Shown: one piece after another, positions 19,411 to 27,452 of the stretch
Layout of the letters: each line of letters opens with the position of its first letter
How positions within the stretch are numbered: the first letter of the stretch is position 1
Assembly (NCBI GenBank): GCA_902493335.1
Contig: CABUPJ010000005.1
Span: 1-64,000, forward strand
Direction of reading: 5' to 3'
DNA length: 64,000 nucleotides
Origin: an uncultured Porphyromonadaceae bacterium
GTDB taxonomy: Bacteria > Bacteroidota > Bacteroidia > Bacteroidales > Muribaculaceae
The notes under the pieces: model-generated
Seen by the model: only the letters and a program-made list of their open reading frames with translations
Told to the model about the DNA's origin: nothing
Database searches by the model: none
Translations under genes and position numbers: made by a program

Positions 19411-19441
19411 TTTGCAGCGTTGGATTAAATGATTATATTTG
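19411..19441 (+). promoter_or_regulatory. Strong consensus promoter
   Basis: TTTG (19411-19414) and TATATTTG (19434-19441) with a 19-nt spacer: one of the best promoter matches in the window. It drives a transcript with no open frame for almost 300 nt. Confidence 0.7.
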
Positions 19442-19447
19442 CTGCGC

Positions 19448-19706
19448 AATCAGTTCGGTTTGTCCGACTGAGGGAAGTTACATTACCTTGGCAATACGCC
19501 GGCGACGTCCGGAGTAAGTAATGGGACGGCTCTCTTCCCCTTGAAATATATATTTTTTCTGCGTCCCGTCTTGCAGAATTTTCAGAAGTGATATCGTCAG
19601 ATATCGCGTAATGTTAATTCTCAAGAAGATGGATGCCAGGTTGTCTTTTATCTTTATAGCGAAAAGTGTTAAACCGCCCCTCCGGCAGAAGCCGGGGAGC
19701 GGTTTT
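19448..19706 (+). ncRNA. Structured RNA or attenuated leader before the Sel1 gene
   Basis: About 260 nt start after a consensus promoter and end in a strong GC-rich terminator (AAACCGC at 19671 with GCGGTTT at 19699, with an inner CCGGC/GCCGG stem, then TTTTG). Inside, TCAGT-CGG pairs with CCG-ACTGA (about 19450-19471); GGGAAG (19472-19477) pairs with CTTCCC (19534-19539); CATTAC (19481) with GTAATG (19518); CCGG (19499) with CCGG (19509); and GATATC with GATATC near 19590-19605. It is either an independent RNA (a 6S-like size) or a riboswitch-like leader, since the Sel1 gene 32 bases downstream has no promoter of its own that I can see. Family not recognised. Confidence 0.55.
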
Positions 19707-19738
19707 GTTGTGTATAAATAATAAATAAACCAAACCAA

Positions 19739-20854
19739 ATGAAACAATCAGTAATTATTGCAAGCTCGTTGCTGTTGCTTGCCACGGCATGTGGACCGTC
19801 GACAGCAGAACTCAAGGAGAAAGCCAATGCGGGTGACAATGCCGCTCTTGTGGCATGGGGCAACACAGACGATCCCGAAGGTATGTTTACTCTCGCCCAG
19901 GAGTATCTCAAAGGCGATCGTGTGACGTTTAATTCCGACAGCGCCATAATGCTTTTCCAGGCCGCTGCCGATAAAGACTATACACCGGCGATCAATCAGC
20001 TGGCCGATTTTTATTTAAACGGAGCGTGGGTTGAAGAAAATCCTGAAAAGGCTTTTGCCATGTATGAAAAACTTGCCGGGAAGGATGACGCTTATGCGCT
20101 GTATATGGTCGGTGTATGCTACTATCAAGGCTATGGCACGGATTATAATGAAGGCAAAGGTCTTACAAATCTTGAGAAAGCCTCGTCAAAAGGTCTCAAG
20201 GACGCTAAGACCTATCTCGCAGGTATCTATTCAAACAAAGATTCGCATCTGTTCGATTCGCAGAAAGCGCTGAAGATCTATCGTGAAATGGCAGAAAGCG
20301 GCGAAGTGGCAGACATTGACAATCTTGCCTTTTACTTAGTGACACTCGAACCATCGGAAGAGAATGACCGAGAGGCTGTTGAACTGTGGAAAAAAGGTGC
20401 GGAGAAAGATGACGCCAACTCGATTTACAATCTTGGATGGAGTGCTGAAAACGGTCGTGGTGTCGAGGTGAACATCGAAGCCGCCAAGGAATATTACCAG
20501 CGTGCAGCCGCCCTTGGCAACGAAAACGCCATAAAAGCTATCGACAGACTTACGCCCAAGCAGTTTATGGTCGGCGGTCATACATATCAGGGTAAAACAA
20601 AATTCGCTACCGATTTCGGCGGCATCAACCATAACACCGAGATTTACTTTTACCACGGTGGATCATATACGGCAAAACTTGGCGGCGGTATCAATATTCT
20701 GTATGAGCGCGGTGTCTATCGTCAGAACGGCAATACAATCAATATTATCCGTGAGGACGGCAGCGAAGGCACTTTGACGATGTCGAACGGCGGACGCACT
20801 CTGTCGGGCACTATCAGCAGAGGCGAAAGCGGCACACTTACCCTGGTGAAATAA
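19739..20854 (+). CDS. Sel1-repeat lipoprotein
   Basis: A 371-residue lipoprotein (lipobox LATAC, Cys at about residue 18). Residues about 30-270 consist of Sel1-like TPR repeats of about 36 residues (patterns such as A..LA.FYLNG, YMVGVCYYQGYGTDYNEGKGLTNLEKA, YNLGWSAENGRGVEVN.EAAKEYYQRAA). The last about 95 residues form a beta-rich tail with many Gly. Such proteins usually scaffold other proteins at the envelope. Its expression may depend on read-through of the terminator directly upstream. Confidence 0.85.
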   Translation: MKQSVIIASSLLLLATACGPSTAELKEKANAGDNAALVAWGNTDDPEGMFTLAQEYLKGDRVTFNSDSAIMLFQAAADKDYTPAINQLADFYLNGAWVEENPEKAFAMYEKLAGKDDAYALYMVGVCYYQGYGTDYNEGKGLTNLEKASSKGLKDAKTYLAGIYSNKDSHLFDSQKALKIYREMAESGEVADIDNLAFYLVTLEPSEENDREAVELWKKGAEKDDANSIYNLGWSAENGRGVEVNIEAAKEYYQRAAALGNENAIKAIDRLTPKQFMVGGHTYQGKTKFATDFGGINHNTEIYFYHGGSYTAKLGGGINILYERGVYRQNGNTINIIREDGSEGTLTMSNGGRTLSGTISRGESGTLTLVK

Positions 20855-20903
20855 ACCTTTATTAAATATATCCTCGAAAAGGCTATAGGCTGTTTCAGGT
20901 TGT

Positions 20904-20936
20904 CCCTGCACTCTGTTATCGGGTGCAGGGATTTTA
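20904..20936 (+). terminator. Terminator after the Sel1 gene
   Basis: CCCTGCAC (20904) pairs with GTGCAGGG (20923-20930), followed by ATTTTATT. It lies directly before the stop of the converging DUF1573 gene. Confidence 0.75.
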
Positions 20937-20939
20937 TTG

Positions 20940-22007
20940 CTAAAGTTGTCCGACGGCGCGGATGACGGTAGTTGGATGGTCGGGGTCGTTGGCGATGACC
21001 GAGATTCGGGCGTTGAGGAGCGAGCCGGGCAGAGCCGAGGGATCGACGGTGACTGTCACGGTGGCGTGTTTGCCTTTTTTAACGCTTGTCTTGTCGCAGC
21101 TGACGGTGACGCCGGGGTCCGTGGTGTAGACGCGGCGTATCTCAAGCGTCGATTTGCCACGGTTCTCGATCTCGAAGGTGCGGCTTACGTCTCCTCCGTC
21201 GGACGGGAGACGTCCGAAGTCGACAGTCTTGTCCGCGATGACTATTTCGGGCGCTTTGGCGCGTTCGCCGGGCGTCAGACGGCTGAAATCTTCGTTGACG
21301 ATGGCGGTCAGAGGTATTGTGTAGGCCGCTTTGCCTTTGTCGGGTATGATGCTGACCGAGTCTTCGACTAGGCCGTAGAGGTTGTTTTTAGAACTGTGGT
21401 AATAGCAGACAATCGACACCTGTTCGCCCGGACCGACAGCTGCCGGCTCGAAGACGATGTCGACGCAGTCGGGCTTATAGGCGACGGCGGGTCTGATGGT
21501 GTCATTGCTGCGGTTATAGCCTTCGACAAAGACGCTTTTGAGATGACCTTTCGATACCTGGCCGAACATGACGGCGCCGTTGCGCAGCTTCATCGCGTCC
21601 ATCTCGACGGGGTAGCGCCGGGCGACAGAAGCTGACGAGCCGACAACGACCCCCGTGATTGTCAGCTTTGAGCGCTTGGCCGGAGTATTGGTGTCGACCT
21701 GTATCTTCTTGTTGAAGCGACCGGGACGTCCGGCAGGGTCATATTTGACAGTTATCGCCGCCGTGTCGCCGGGAGCTACAGGCGCGGTGCTGTAGTCGGG
21801 TGTCGTGCAGCCGCAGGATGTGTGGACGTCAAGCACGACGAGCGGCGCATCGCCGGTGTTGACGTATCTGAAGAGGCAGGTAGCCACGCCGTTGTCTTCG
21901 TCGAAGGCTCCGAAATTGTGTTCGGTCTCGAGCCATTTGATTTCCGGCGATGCCGCACCGGCATAAAAGCCGATGAGTGAGGACGCTAATAGGTATAAAG
22001 CCTTCAT
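20940..22007 (-). CDS. DUF1573 Ig-like secreted protein
   Basis: A 355-residue exported protein (signal peptide about 1-18) with two DUF1573-type immunoglobulin-like domains. The first has the family hallmark HNFGAFDEDNG...F.Y.NTGDAPLVV...SCGCT at about 30-70. The second lies near 265-350 (VDFGRLPSDGG). Such domains resemble ASPM/SPD-2/Hydin modules; function in Bacteroidetes is unknown. It is 91 bases downstream of the GH57 stop and may be read with the glucan operon. Confidence 0.85.
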   Translation of the reverse strand: MKALYLLASSLIGFYAGAASPEIKWLETEHNFGAFDEDNGVATCLFRYVNTGDAPLVVLDVHTSCGCTTPDYSTAPVAPGDTAAITVKYDPAGRPGRFNKKIQVDTNTPAKRSKLTITGVVVGSSASVARRYPVEMDAMKLRNGAVMFGQVSKGHLKSVFVEGYNRSNDTIRPAVAYKPDCVDIVFEPAAVGPGEQVSIVCYYHSSKNNLYGLVEDSVSIIPDKGKAAYTIPLTAIVNEDFSRLTPGERAKAPEIVIADKTVDFGRLPSDGGDVSRTFEIENRGKSTLEIRRVYTTDPGVTVSCDKTSVKKGKHATVTVTVDPSALPGSLLNARISVIANDPDHPTTVIRAVGQL

Positions 22008-22098
22008 GATGTCTTAAAATAATGAATGGCATGCCGCTTGTGCGGCACACCATCCTGATTGTTCGCTTTTGAATCTGTTAATCGTAAGTTTGTATGGA

Positions 22099-23520
22099 TT
22101 ATTCGGTTTTTTTCTTGCAGGCGGCGCGTTTTTTGGGCGCAGCCTTTTTGGCCGGTTCCTTAGCTTCCTTGCTTTCTTTGACTTCGGGTTTGGGCTGACG
22201 CAGCAGATGCTCTTCGTTGAAGTGTTCGATGTTTTTGCGCATCGACACGACCTCTTTGTTGAGCATCTCGATTTCGGCAGCCTGATTGCGGATAGTGGTC
22301 AGCAGCGAGTTGAGCTCCTCGTTCTCGATCGAGAGGGGATACTGTTCCTCGACGCGAACGATGAAGTCGGCCAGGACATTCATGTAGTTTGTGAAAGCCT
22401 GGAACGGAGTCTCATAGGGGCTGAACATGCTGTGGGCCGCGCCGTCGGCGAAGTGCTTTGTCGACATATAGTAGAAGTGGTCGGAAGCCTGGAGATACCA
22501 CCAGTCCTGTTTGAGGCGGCGGTCATCGCAGAGGCGCACGCGCTCGGCGACCGAGTAGAGTTTCTCGAATGCCTCGTTCTGGAGCTTGTTGCCGAGCCAT
22601 GCCGAGGTGTCGCGGGCTTCGTCGGCACCCGAGATGGGGTGCATGATCGAGATTTCGCCGACGGGTTTGATTTTCGAGATGGCTTCGGAGGGTGTCCAGA
22701 ATTCGATGCCGCGTTCGGCTGCGAATCGCGGAAGGGCTTCGAGGAACTGGAAGATGCCCGAGTTGGCGGGCTGGAAGCCGCCGAAGGTCTCGAGGTTCAT
22801 GAACAGGTTGATGATCTGTTCATCTGCCGGAGTCGATGCGATCCAGTCGATATATTTGTCGGCGGTGAGGGGATATTCGCTCCACGATGTGTCGCCGAAA
22901 CGTTTCGAGATGTCGTCGCTGAGTTTGGCGTTGCGCAGCAGCAGTTTGAGCTTGGGCGACGAAGCGGCTGTATAGACATAGTCGGGTGATTTCCAGCCGA
23001 GGATGTGCTTGGCGCCTTCGGTTAGGACGCCCTTGAAGCCCATGGCCGTAATCTGCGGGGCGAGGTCATCGAAGTAAATCAGCTCGGTGTTGTGGAGCAC
23101 TTTGGGCTTGACGCCGAGGAGCGCGTGCAGCTTGTCGCACTCGACTTTGACCTGTTCGGCAAATTCGACGGGGTCGTTGAGCGATGCGAGCGAGTGGGCG
23201 TAAGGCTCGGCGACAAACTCGACGCAGCGTGTGTCGGCCAGACGTTTGAGCAGGTCGATGAATTCGGGCACATACTGCTCTATCTGCTCGATGGCGGCGC
23301 CGGTGATCGAGATTGAGCATTTGAAGGCGCCCTTGCTGTCCTCGATCATTTTCAGGAGGGTGCGGGCGGCGGGTATGTAGCTCTGCTCGGCGATGCGGCT
23401 TATGATGTCATCGTTGAGAAAATCGTCGTAATAGTAATGGTCATTGCCGATGTCGAAGAAACGGTAGCGTTTGAGACGGAACGGCTGATGAATCTCGAAA
23501 TTGAAACAAATGGCTTTCAT
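22099..23520 (-). CDS. GH57 family protein (alpha-glucan enzyme or inactive relative)
   Basis: A 473-residue cytoplasmic GH57 protein, third in an operon with a glycosyltransferase and a debranching enzyme. Motif 1 is HQPFR at residues 11-15 and the HNTEL block carries the expected nucleophile Glu. In the motif where I expect D-Y-E-T-F-G, which carries the catalytic acid Asp, this protein reads NLETFGGF, so the acid may be Asn; activity is uncertain. A coiled segment and a Lys/Ala/Glu-rich tail (from about 440) end the protein. The operon suggests glycogen or storage-glucan turnover. Confidence 0.88.
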   Translation of the reverse strand: MKAICFNFEIHQPFRLKRYRFFDIGNDHYYYDDFLNDDIISRIAEQSYIPAARTLLKMIEDSKGAFKCSISITGAAIEQIEQYVPEFIDLLKRLADTRCVEFVAEPYAHSLASLNDPVEFAEQVKVECDKLHALLGVKPKVLHNTELIYFDDLAPQITAMGFKGVLTEGAKHILGWKSPDYVYTAASSPKLKLLLRNAKLSDDISKRFGDTSWSEYPLTADKYIDWIASTPADEQIINLFMNLETFGGFQPANSGIFQFLEALPRFAAERGIEFWTPSEAISKIKPVGEISIMHPISGADEARDTSAWLGNKLQNEAFEKLYSVAERVRLCDDRRLKQDWWYLQASDHFYYMSTKHFADGAAHSMFSPYETPFQAFTNYMNVLADFIVRVEEQYPLSIENEELNSLLTTIRNQAAEIEMLNKEVVSMRKNIEHFNEEHLLRQPKPEVKESKEAKEPAKKAAPKKRAACKKKTE

Positions 23521-23534
23521 ATTGAGTGTTACGT

Positions 23535-24797
23535 TTATTGTCGGTTGAGTACTTTGTTATAAATGTCGATGACTTTCTGTCCTGCCTTGTCCCAGGTTAT
23601 CTGAGCGACCTCGGCGAGGCCGTCTTCGCGCAGCTGCCTGTACATGGCCGGGTAGGTCACAATGGCGTTGATGGCGTCGGCCATGGCGTCGATATCCCAG
23701 TAGTCGGTCTTGATGACGTTGTTGAGGATTTCGGCGCAGCCCGACTGTTTCGAGATTATCGAGGGGACGCCCATCTGCATGGCCTCGAGCGGCGAGATGC
23801 CGAAGGGTTCTGATACCGAGGGCATGATGTAGACATCGCTGGCTTTGAGCATTTCGTAGACCTGTTTGCCTTTCTGGAAACCGGGGAAGTGGAAGCGGTC
23901 GGCTATGCCGCGTTCGGCGGCGAGAGCAATCATCTTGTCCATCATGTCGCCCGAACCGGCCATGACGAAGCGTACGTTATGGTTGTTCTTGAGCACCTTG
24001 ACTGCGGCCTCGACGAAATATTCGGGGCCTTTCTGCATGGTGATGCGGCCCAGGAAGGTGACAATCTTCTCCTTGGGTTTCTCGACTTCGACGTCGAGGA
24101 GTTCGCGGCTCAGAGGCACGACGGCGTTGTGGACGGTCGTCACCTTCGAGGGGTCGATGCCATATTTCTCGATGACGGTCTGTCGCGTGAGGTTGCTCAC
24201 GGTGATGATATGGTCGGCGTGAATCATGCCGTCGCGCTCGATGTTGAACACCGTCGGGTTGACATTGCCGCGCGAGCGGTCGTAGTCGGTGGCATGGACG
24301 TGGATGACAAGAGGTTTGCCTGTCACCTGTTTGGCGTGGATGCCGGCGGGGTAGGTGAGCCAGTCATGGCTGTGGATGATATCGAAGTCGATCGTGCGGG
24401 CGATGACGCCGGCAGTGATCGAGTAGTTGTTGATTTCCTCAAGAAGGTTGTCGGGGTAGCGGCCCGAGAACTCGATGCAGCCCAGGTCGTTGGTGCGCAT
24501 ATAGTTGAAATCGGCGTAGATATGGTCGCGCAGGGCGAAGTAGAGCTCGGGCGACATCACTTTGCCGATGCGCTGCTCGACGTAGTCGCGGCTGACGTCA
24601 CGCCAGGCCACGGGCACCTGCGATGTGCCGATGATGTGGGCAAATTCTCGGTCTTCGTCTCCGTAGGGTTTGGGAATGACAAACGTGATGTCCATGTTGC
24701 CGCACTCCCACATGCCGCGGGTCAGGCCGTAGCTCGCTGTGCCGAGGCCGCCCAGGATATGAGGGGGAAATTCCCATCCGAACATTAATGCTTTCAT
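23535..24797 (-). CDS. Family-4-type glycosyltransferase, probable glycogen synthase
   Basis: A 420-residue GT-B fold enzyme that probably extends alpha-glucan chains from a nucleotide sugar. The N-terminal domain opens with MFGWEFPPHILGGLGTASYGL, whose GGLG loop is shared by glycogen synthases. The C-terminal domain has FLGRITMQKGPEYFVEA (about 226-242) and the donor-site block EPFGISPLEAMQ near 312-323. It lies 14 bases upstream of GH57 and 32 bases downstream of the debranching enzyme, so the three form one operon. Exact donor (ADP- or UDP-glucose) cannot be read. Confidence 0.88.
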   Translation of the reverse strand: MKALMFGWEFPPHILGGLGTASYGLTRGMWECGNMDITFVIPKPYGDEDREFAHIIGTSQVPVAWRDVSRDYVEQRIGKVMSPELYFALRDHIYADFNYMRTNDLGCIEFSGRYPDNLLEEINNYSITAGVIARTIDFDIIHSHDWLTYPAGIHAKQVTGKPLVIHVHATDYDRSRGNVNPTVFNIERDGMIHADHIITVSNLTRQTVIEKYGIDPSKVTTVHNAVVPLSRELLDVEVEKPKEKIVTFLGRITMQKGPEYFVEAAVKVLKNNHNVRFVMAGSGDMMDKMIALAAERGIADRFHFPGFQKGKQVYEMLKASDVYIMPSVSEPFGISPLEAMQMGVPSIISKQSGCAEILNNVIKTDYWDIDAMADAINAIVTYPAMYRQLREDGLAEVAQITWDKAGQKVIDIYNKVLNRQ

Positions 24798-24829
24798 GTT
24801 GAAAATATATCTGGATGTTAGGAGATTAG

Positions 24830-26788
24830 TTAATTGTCAATGCTCAGGCGCTTGAGTGTCCTGAGTGTGCGGAGCACTTCGGCCACGTTTGTGGCGTGAG
24901 ATATGGCGCCGCGGCCGCTGAAGGGCGGGTTGCCGTCATAGAGCTGCGAGAGCGAGCCGATGCAGCCGTTGGGCATCTCGTCCTCGAAGCCGATGAGCAT
25001 GCGGTCGATATAGCTGACGCCGCTCATGCCGAACACTCTCAGATAGGCGTCGGCGTAGAAGCCCATCAGCCACGGACGTGCCGGACCCTGATGGAGCGCG
25101 AGTTCGCGGTCGCGGGGCGAGCCGAGATAGCTGGGACGGTAACCGTAGCTCTTGGGCGATAGGCTGCGCAGGCCCTTGGGGGTCAGCAGTTCGCGGGTGA
25201 CGACGTCGAGCACGCTCTTGCGCTGGCGACGGTCGAGCGGCGAGTAGTCGAGGCCGATGGCTACAGCCATGTTGGGACGCACCGACGGGTCGGCGTAGTT
25301 GCCGTCGACATAGTCGTAGAGGTAGCCGCTGTCGTTGAGGAAGGTTGTGACGAAGGGTTCTTTCATCTTCTCGGCGGTCTCGGCCCAGCGGTCACGGCGG
25401 CCGTCAAAGTCGGGATTGCCCTCGGTGAGGGCAGCGCCGAACATCAGGGCGTTATACCACAGGGCGTTGAATTCGACCAGATAGCCCGAGCGAGGTATGA
25501 CGGGACGGCCGTCGAGGGTCGAGTTCATCCATGAAACGGGTGACGTCGTGCCGAGGGTCATCACCATGCCGTTGTCGTGGTTGACACGCAGGTTGGGATG
25601 TCCGTTGTCGAGGATATAGTCGAGGATTTCGCCGACGAAGGTTGTATAGTGCTCGCGGGCTGCGGGCGTCCCTATGCTCTTGGCATACTGTTGGATAGCC
25701 CAGATGGCCCAGAGAGGTATGTCGGGGAGGTCGATGCCCTGGATGCGGTCTGATAGCTCGCCGGTGGCCATGAAGTGGGTCAGCGCGCGTTTGGCCGTCG
25801 CCATGATGGCCTCGAAGTCGGCGCGGTGGTCGATCGCCAGTGTCAGACCCGGCAGGGCCATGAATGTGTTGCGGGCAAGCACAACGCCCCAGGGATAACC
25901 CGAGATGACATACATGTTGTCGCTGCCTTTATGTCTGAGATAGAACTGCTTGGCGGCGTTTTTCAAGCAGTTGTAGAAGCTCGTGCGGGCAGTGCGCGAG
26001 GCTATCTCGGCCTCATACATCTTGGCGAGCGAGCGGGGTTTGATTTCAGAGATGCCGGCAGAGAAGATTATCGATTCGCCTTTCTTGATGGGCACCTCGA
26101 AATAGCCCGGCACCCAGAGGTCTTCGGTGTAAGGCACGCCGCGCTCGAGGTCTTTGACATACTCGATGTCGCGGTACCAGTCGGCCTTGTCGACCCATAT
26201 GGGTTTGCGGCTGAACTGCATGTAGAGTGTCGGAAAACCGTCGTATAGGCAGCTTGCCACGCCGTTGTCGCAGGGTATGATTTCGCGGTTAATGGCGTCG
26301 TTGGCGACACACAGGCTGTTGCTCTCGCGGAAGGCGAGGAAGGGCTGGAAGCGCAGGGTCGTGGCCGAGTGTGCCTCGACGAGGGTATAGCGTATGAGAA
26401 TGCGGTTTTCCTCCGAGATGAATATTTTTTCTTTTGTGAGGATGACGCCGCCGACGCGATAGGTCGTGCGGGGCACGCTCTCACAGTCAAACTCGCGGAT
26501 ATACTTGTGTCCGTTAGGACTGTAGATGCCTCCTTTGTAGCGGTGGATGCCGAGGTTGAAGGGCGCTCCGTGCTGAATGACCGTCTCGTCGAGCGACGAC
26601 AGCATCACAAAGGGTTTGTTGCCCTTGTCGGGCAGCGGTATCACAAGCAGACCGTGCTGCTTGCGGGTGTTACAGCCGACAAGCGAGGTGCAGTGATATG
26701 CGCCGGCTTGATTGGTGCGTAACATTTCTTTGGGAAGCGACTGCTCGAGATTGATCAGGAGGTTCTTGTCAAACTTGAGGTAACTCAT
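24830..26788 (-). CDS. Amylo-alpha-1,6-glucosidase (glycogen debranching)
   Basis: A 652-residue enzyme that removes alpha-1,6 branches from glycogen. I start it at 26788 (MSYLKFDKNLLINLE) because the upstream extension to 26884 would begin before the likely transcription start. The N-terminal GDE domain has RTNQAGAYHCTSLVGCNTRKQHGLLV; the C-terminal (alpha/alpha)6 barrel has SGYPWGVVLARNTFMALPGLTLA and AIWAIQQYAKS. It is the first gene of the glucan operon, transcribed leftwards. Confidence 0.92.
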   Translation of the reverse strand: MSYLKFDKNLLINLEQSLPKEMLRTNQAGAYHCTSLVGCNTRKQHGLLVIPLPDKGNKPFVMLSSLDETVIQHGAPFNLGIHRYKGGIYSPNGHKYIREFDCESVPRTTYRVGGVILTKEKIFISEENRILIRYTLVEAHSATTLRFQPFLAFRESNSLCVANDAINREIIPCDNGVASCLYDGFPTLYMQFSRKPIWVDKADWYRDIEYVKDLERGVPYTEDLWVPGYFEVPIKKGESIIFSAGISEIKPRSLAKMYEAEIASRTARTSFYNCLKNAAKQFYLRHKGSDNMYVISGYPWGVVLARNTFMALPGLTLAIDHRADFEAIMATAKRALTHFMATGELSDRIQGIDLPDIPLWAIWAIQQYAKSIGTPAAREHYTTFVGEILDYILDNGHPNLRVNHDNGMVMTLGTTSPVSWMNSTLDGRPVIPRSGYLVEFNALWYNALMFGAALTEGNPDFDGRRDRWAETAEKMKEPFVTTFLNDSGYLYDYVDGNYADPSVRPNMAVAIGLDYSPLDRRQRKSVLDVVTRELLTPKGLRSLSPKSYGYRPSYLGSPRDRELALHQGPARPWLMGFYADAYLRVFGMSGVSYIDRMLIGFEDEMPNGCIGSLSQLYDGNPPFSGRGAISHATNVAEVLRTLRTLKRLSIDN

Positions 26789-26883
26789 GTCGTAAAAAAG
26801 TGGGTTATGATATAGGTTTTTAGTTATGTTTATTCGACTCGTGTCAGTTATTTTCACGAAATTAACAACTATTTCCGACCCCA

Positions 26884-26891
26884 CAAAATTA
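26884..26891 (-). promoter_or_regulatory. Promoter -7 box of the glucan operon
   Basis: TAATTTTG on the minus strand, about 95 nt upstream of the debranching-enzyme start; no well-spaced -33 element. Confidence 0.4.
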
Positions 26892-26957
26892 TTCCTCGCC
26901 CAAAACCCTAAAACTGCTCAATAACATATAACGGGAGGGTGGCAATGCGTTTTTGTG

Positions 26958-27036
26958 CTACATCTCTTCCAAGGTGGCAGCTTTGTTTTTGAGTAGACAT
27001 TCTGTCACCGCTGTAATTATTACCACGGTGATAAAG
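26958..27036 (-). pseudogene. Remnant of an ATPase gene: last codons fused to its operator
   Basis: Minus-strand codons at 26958-26990 read KNKAATLEEM-stop, matching the end of the intact ATPase at 28825 (ETKLLTLEEM-stop). Directly upstream (27001-27036) stands a degenerate copy of that ATPase's operator (TGTCACC, TGTAATTATTACC, GGTGATAAAG). Everything between has been deleted. It marks an older ATPase unit at this site. Confidence 0.7.
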
Positions 27037-27107
27037 TTTTGAACAAACAAGTCTTGGCGAGATAAATGATTGAAAAATAGACTCTGAACTGTTGAGTGAA
27101 AACAGTC

Positions 27108-27217
27108 AGCGTCTTGCAGACGCTTTGATTGCTGGCGTCTGCTACCGCGCAGGCCGGCGCTTGCAGCGCCTCGGCCTGTGCGGCCATCAGTAAAATCATC
27201 GCCTTGCAGGCGATATG
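27108..27217. repeat. Three hairpins with constant TTGCA loop
   Basis: AGCGTC-TTGCA-GACGCT (27108-27124), GGCGC-TTGCA-GCGCC (27156-27170, extended by AGGCC/GGCCT) and ATCGCC-TTGCA-GGCGAT (27198-27214) have different stems but the same loop. The stretch 27190-27217 recurs identically (28 bp) at 30251-30278. No gene is visible between 26885 and 27452. Confidence 0.7.
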
Positions 27218-27296
27218 AAGTCTCTATCTGTGCGATCCGAGCCGGAGTCGAAACTGTTGATGCAGATTCTTTCCACGGGTGCCCGCGCCAGCGGTT

Positions 27297-27399
27297 GTTC
27301 TTGTGAACTTATGACCTTTTGTTTGTTGTTGGTTGACGAGTCGGACGTTGGTTGTGCATTGTGCATCGGGTCACGGCTTTGCGACGGAGACTCGGACGC
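27297..27399 (-). repeat. Far copy of the helicase 3' end and downstream DNA
   Basis: This 103-bp stretch aligns without gaps to 30435-30537, about 83% identical by eye. It includes the last codons of the helicase, still reading VRVSVAKP-stop; the differences there are two synonymous changes and one Thr-to-Ser. It marks the outer border of the kinase/ATPase cassette. Confidence 0.8.
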
Positions 27400-27452
27400 T
27401 GAAAGATTTTTCGCTTATTTGCTACGCGAAATGATTAGATGTATATTTAGGC

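Noticed and set aside
19448..19706. Reading the structured RNA as RNase P, tmRNA or SRP RNA
   Set aside because: The hallmarks were searched by eye and not found: no GAGGAAAGTC block, no terminal CCA with a tag frame, no GGAAGGAAGCAG-type loop.
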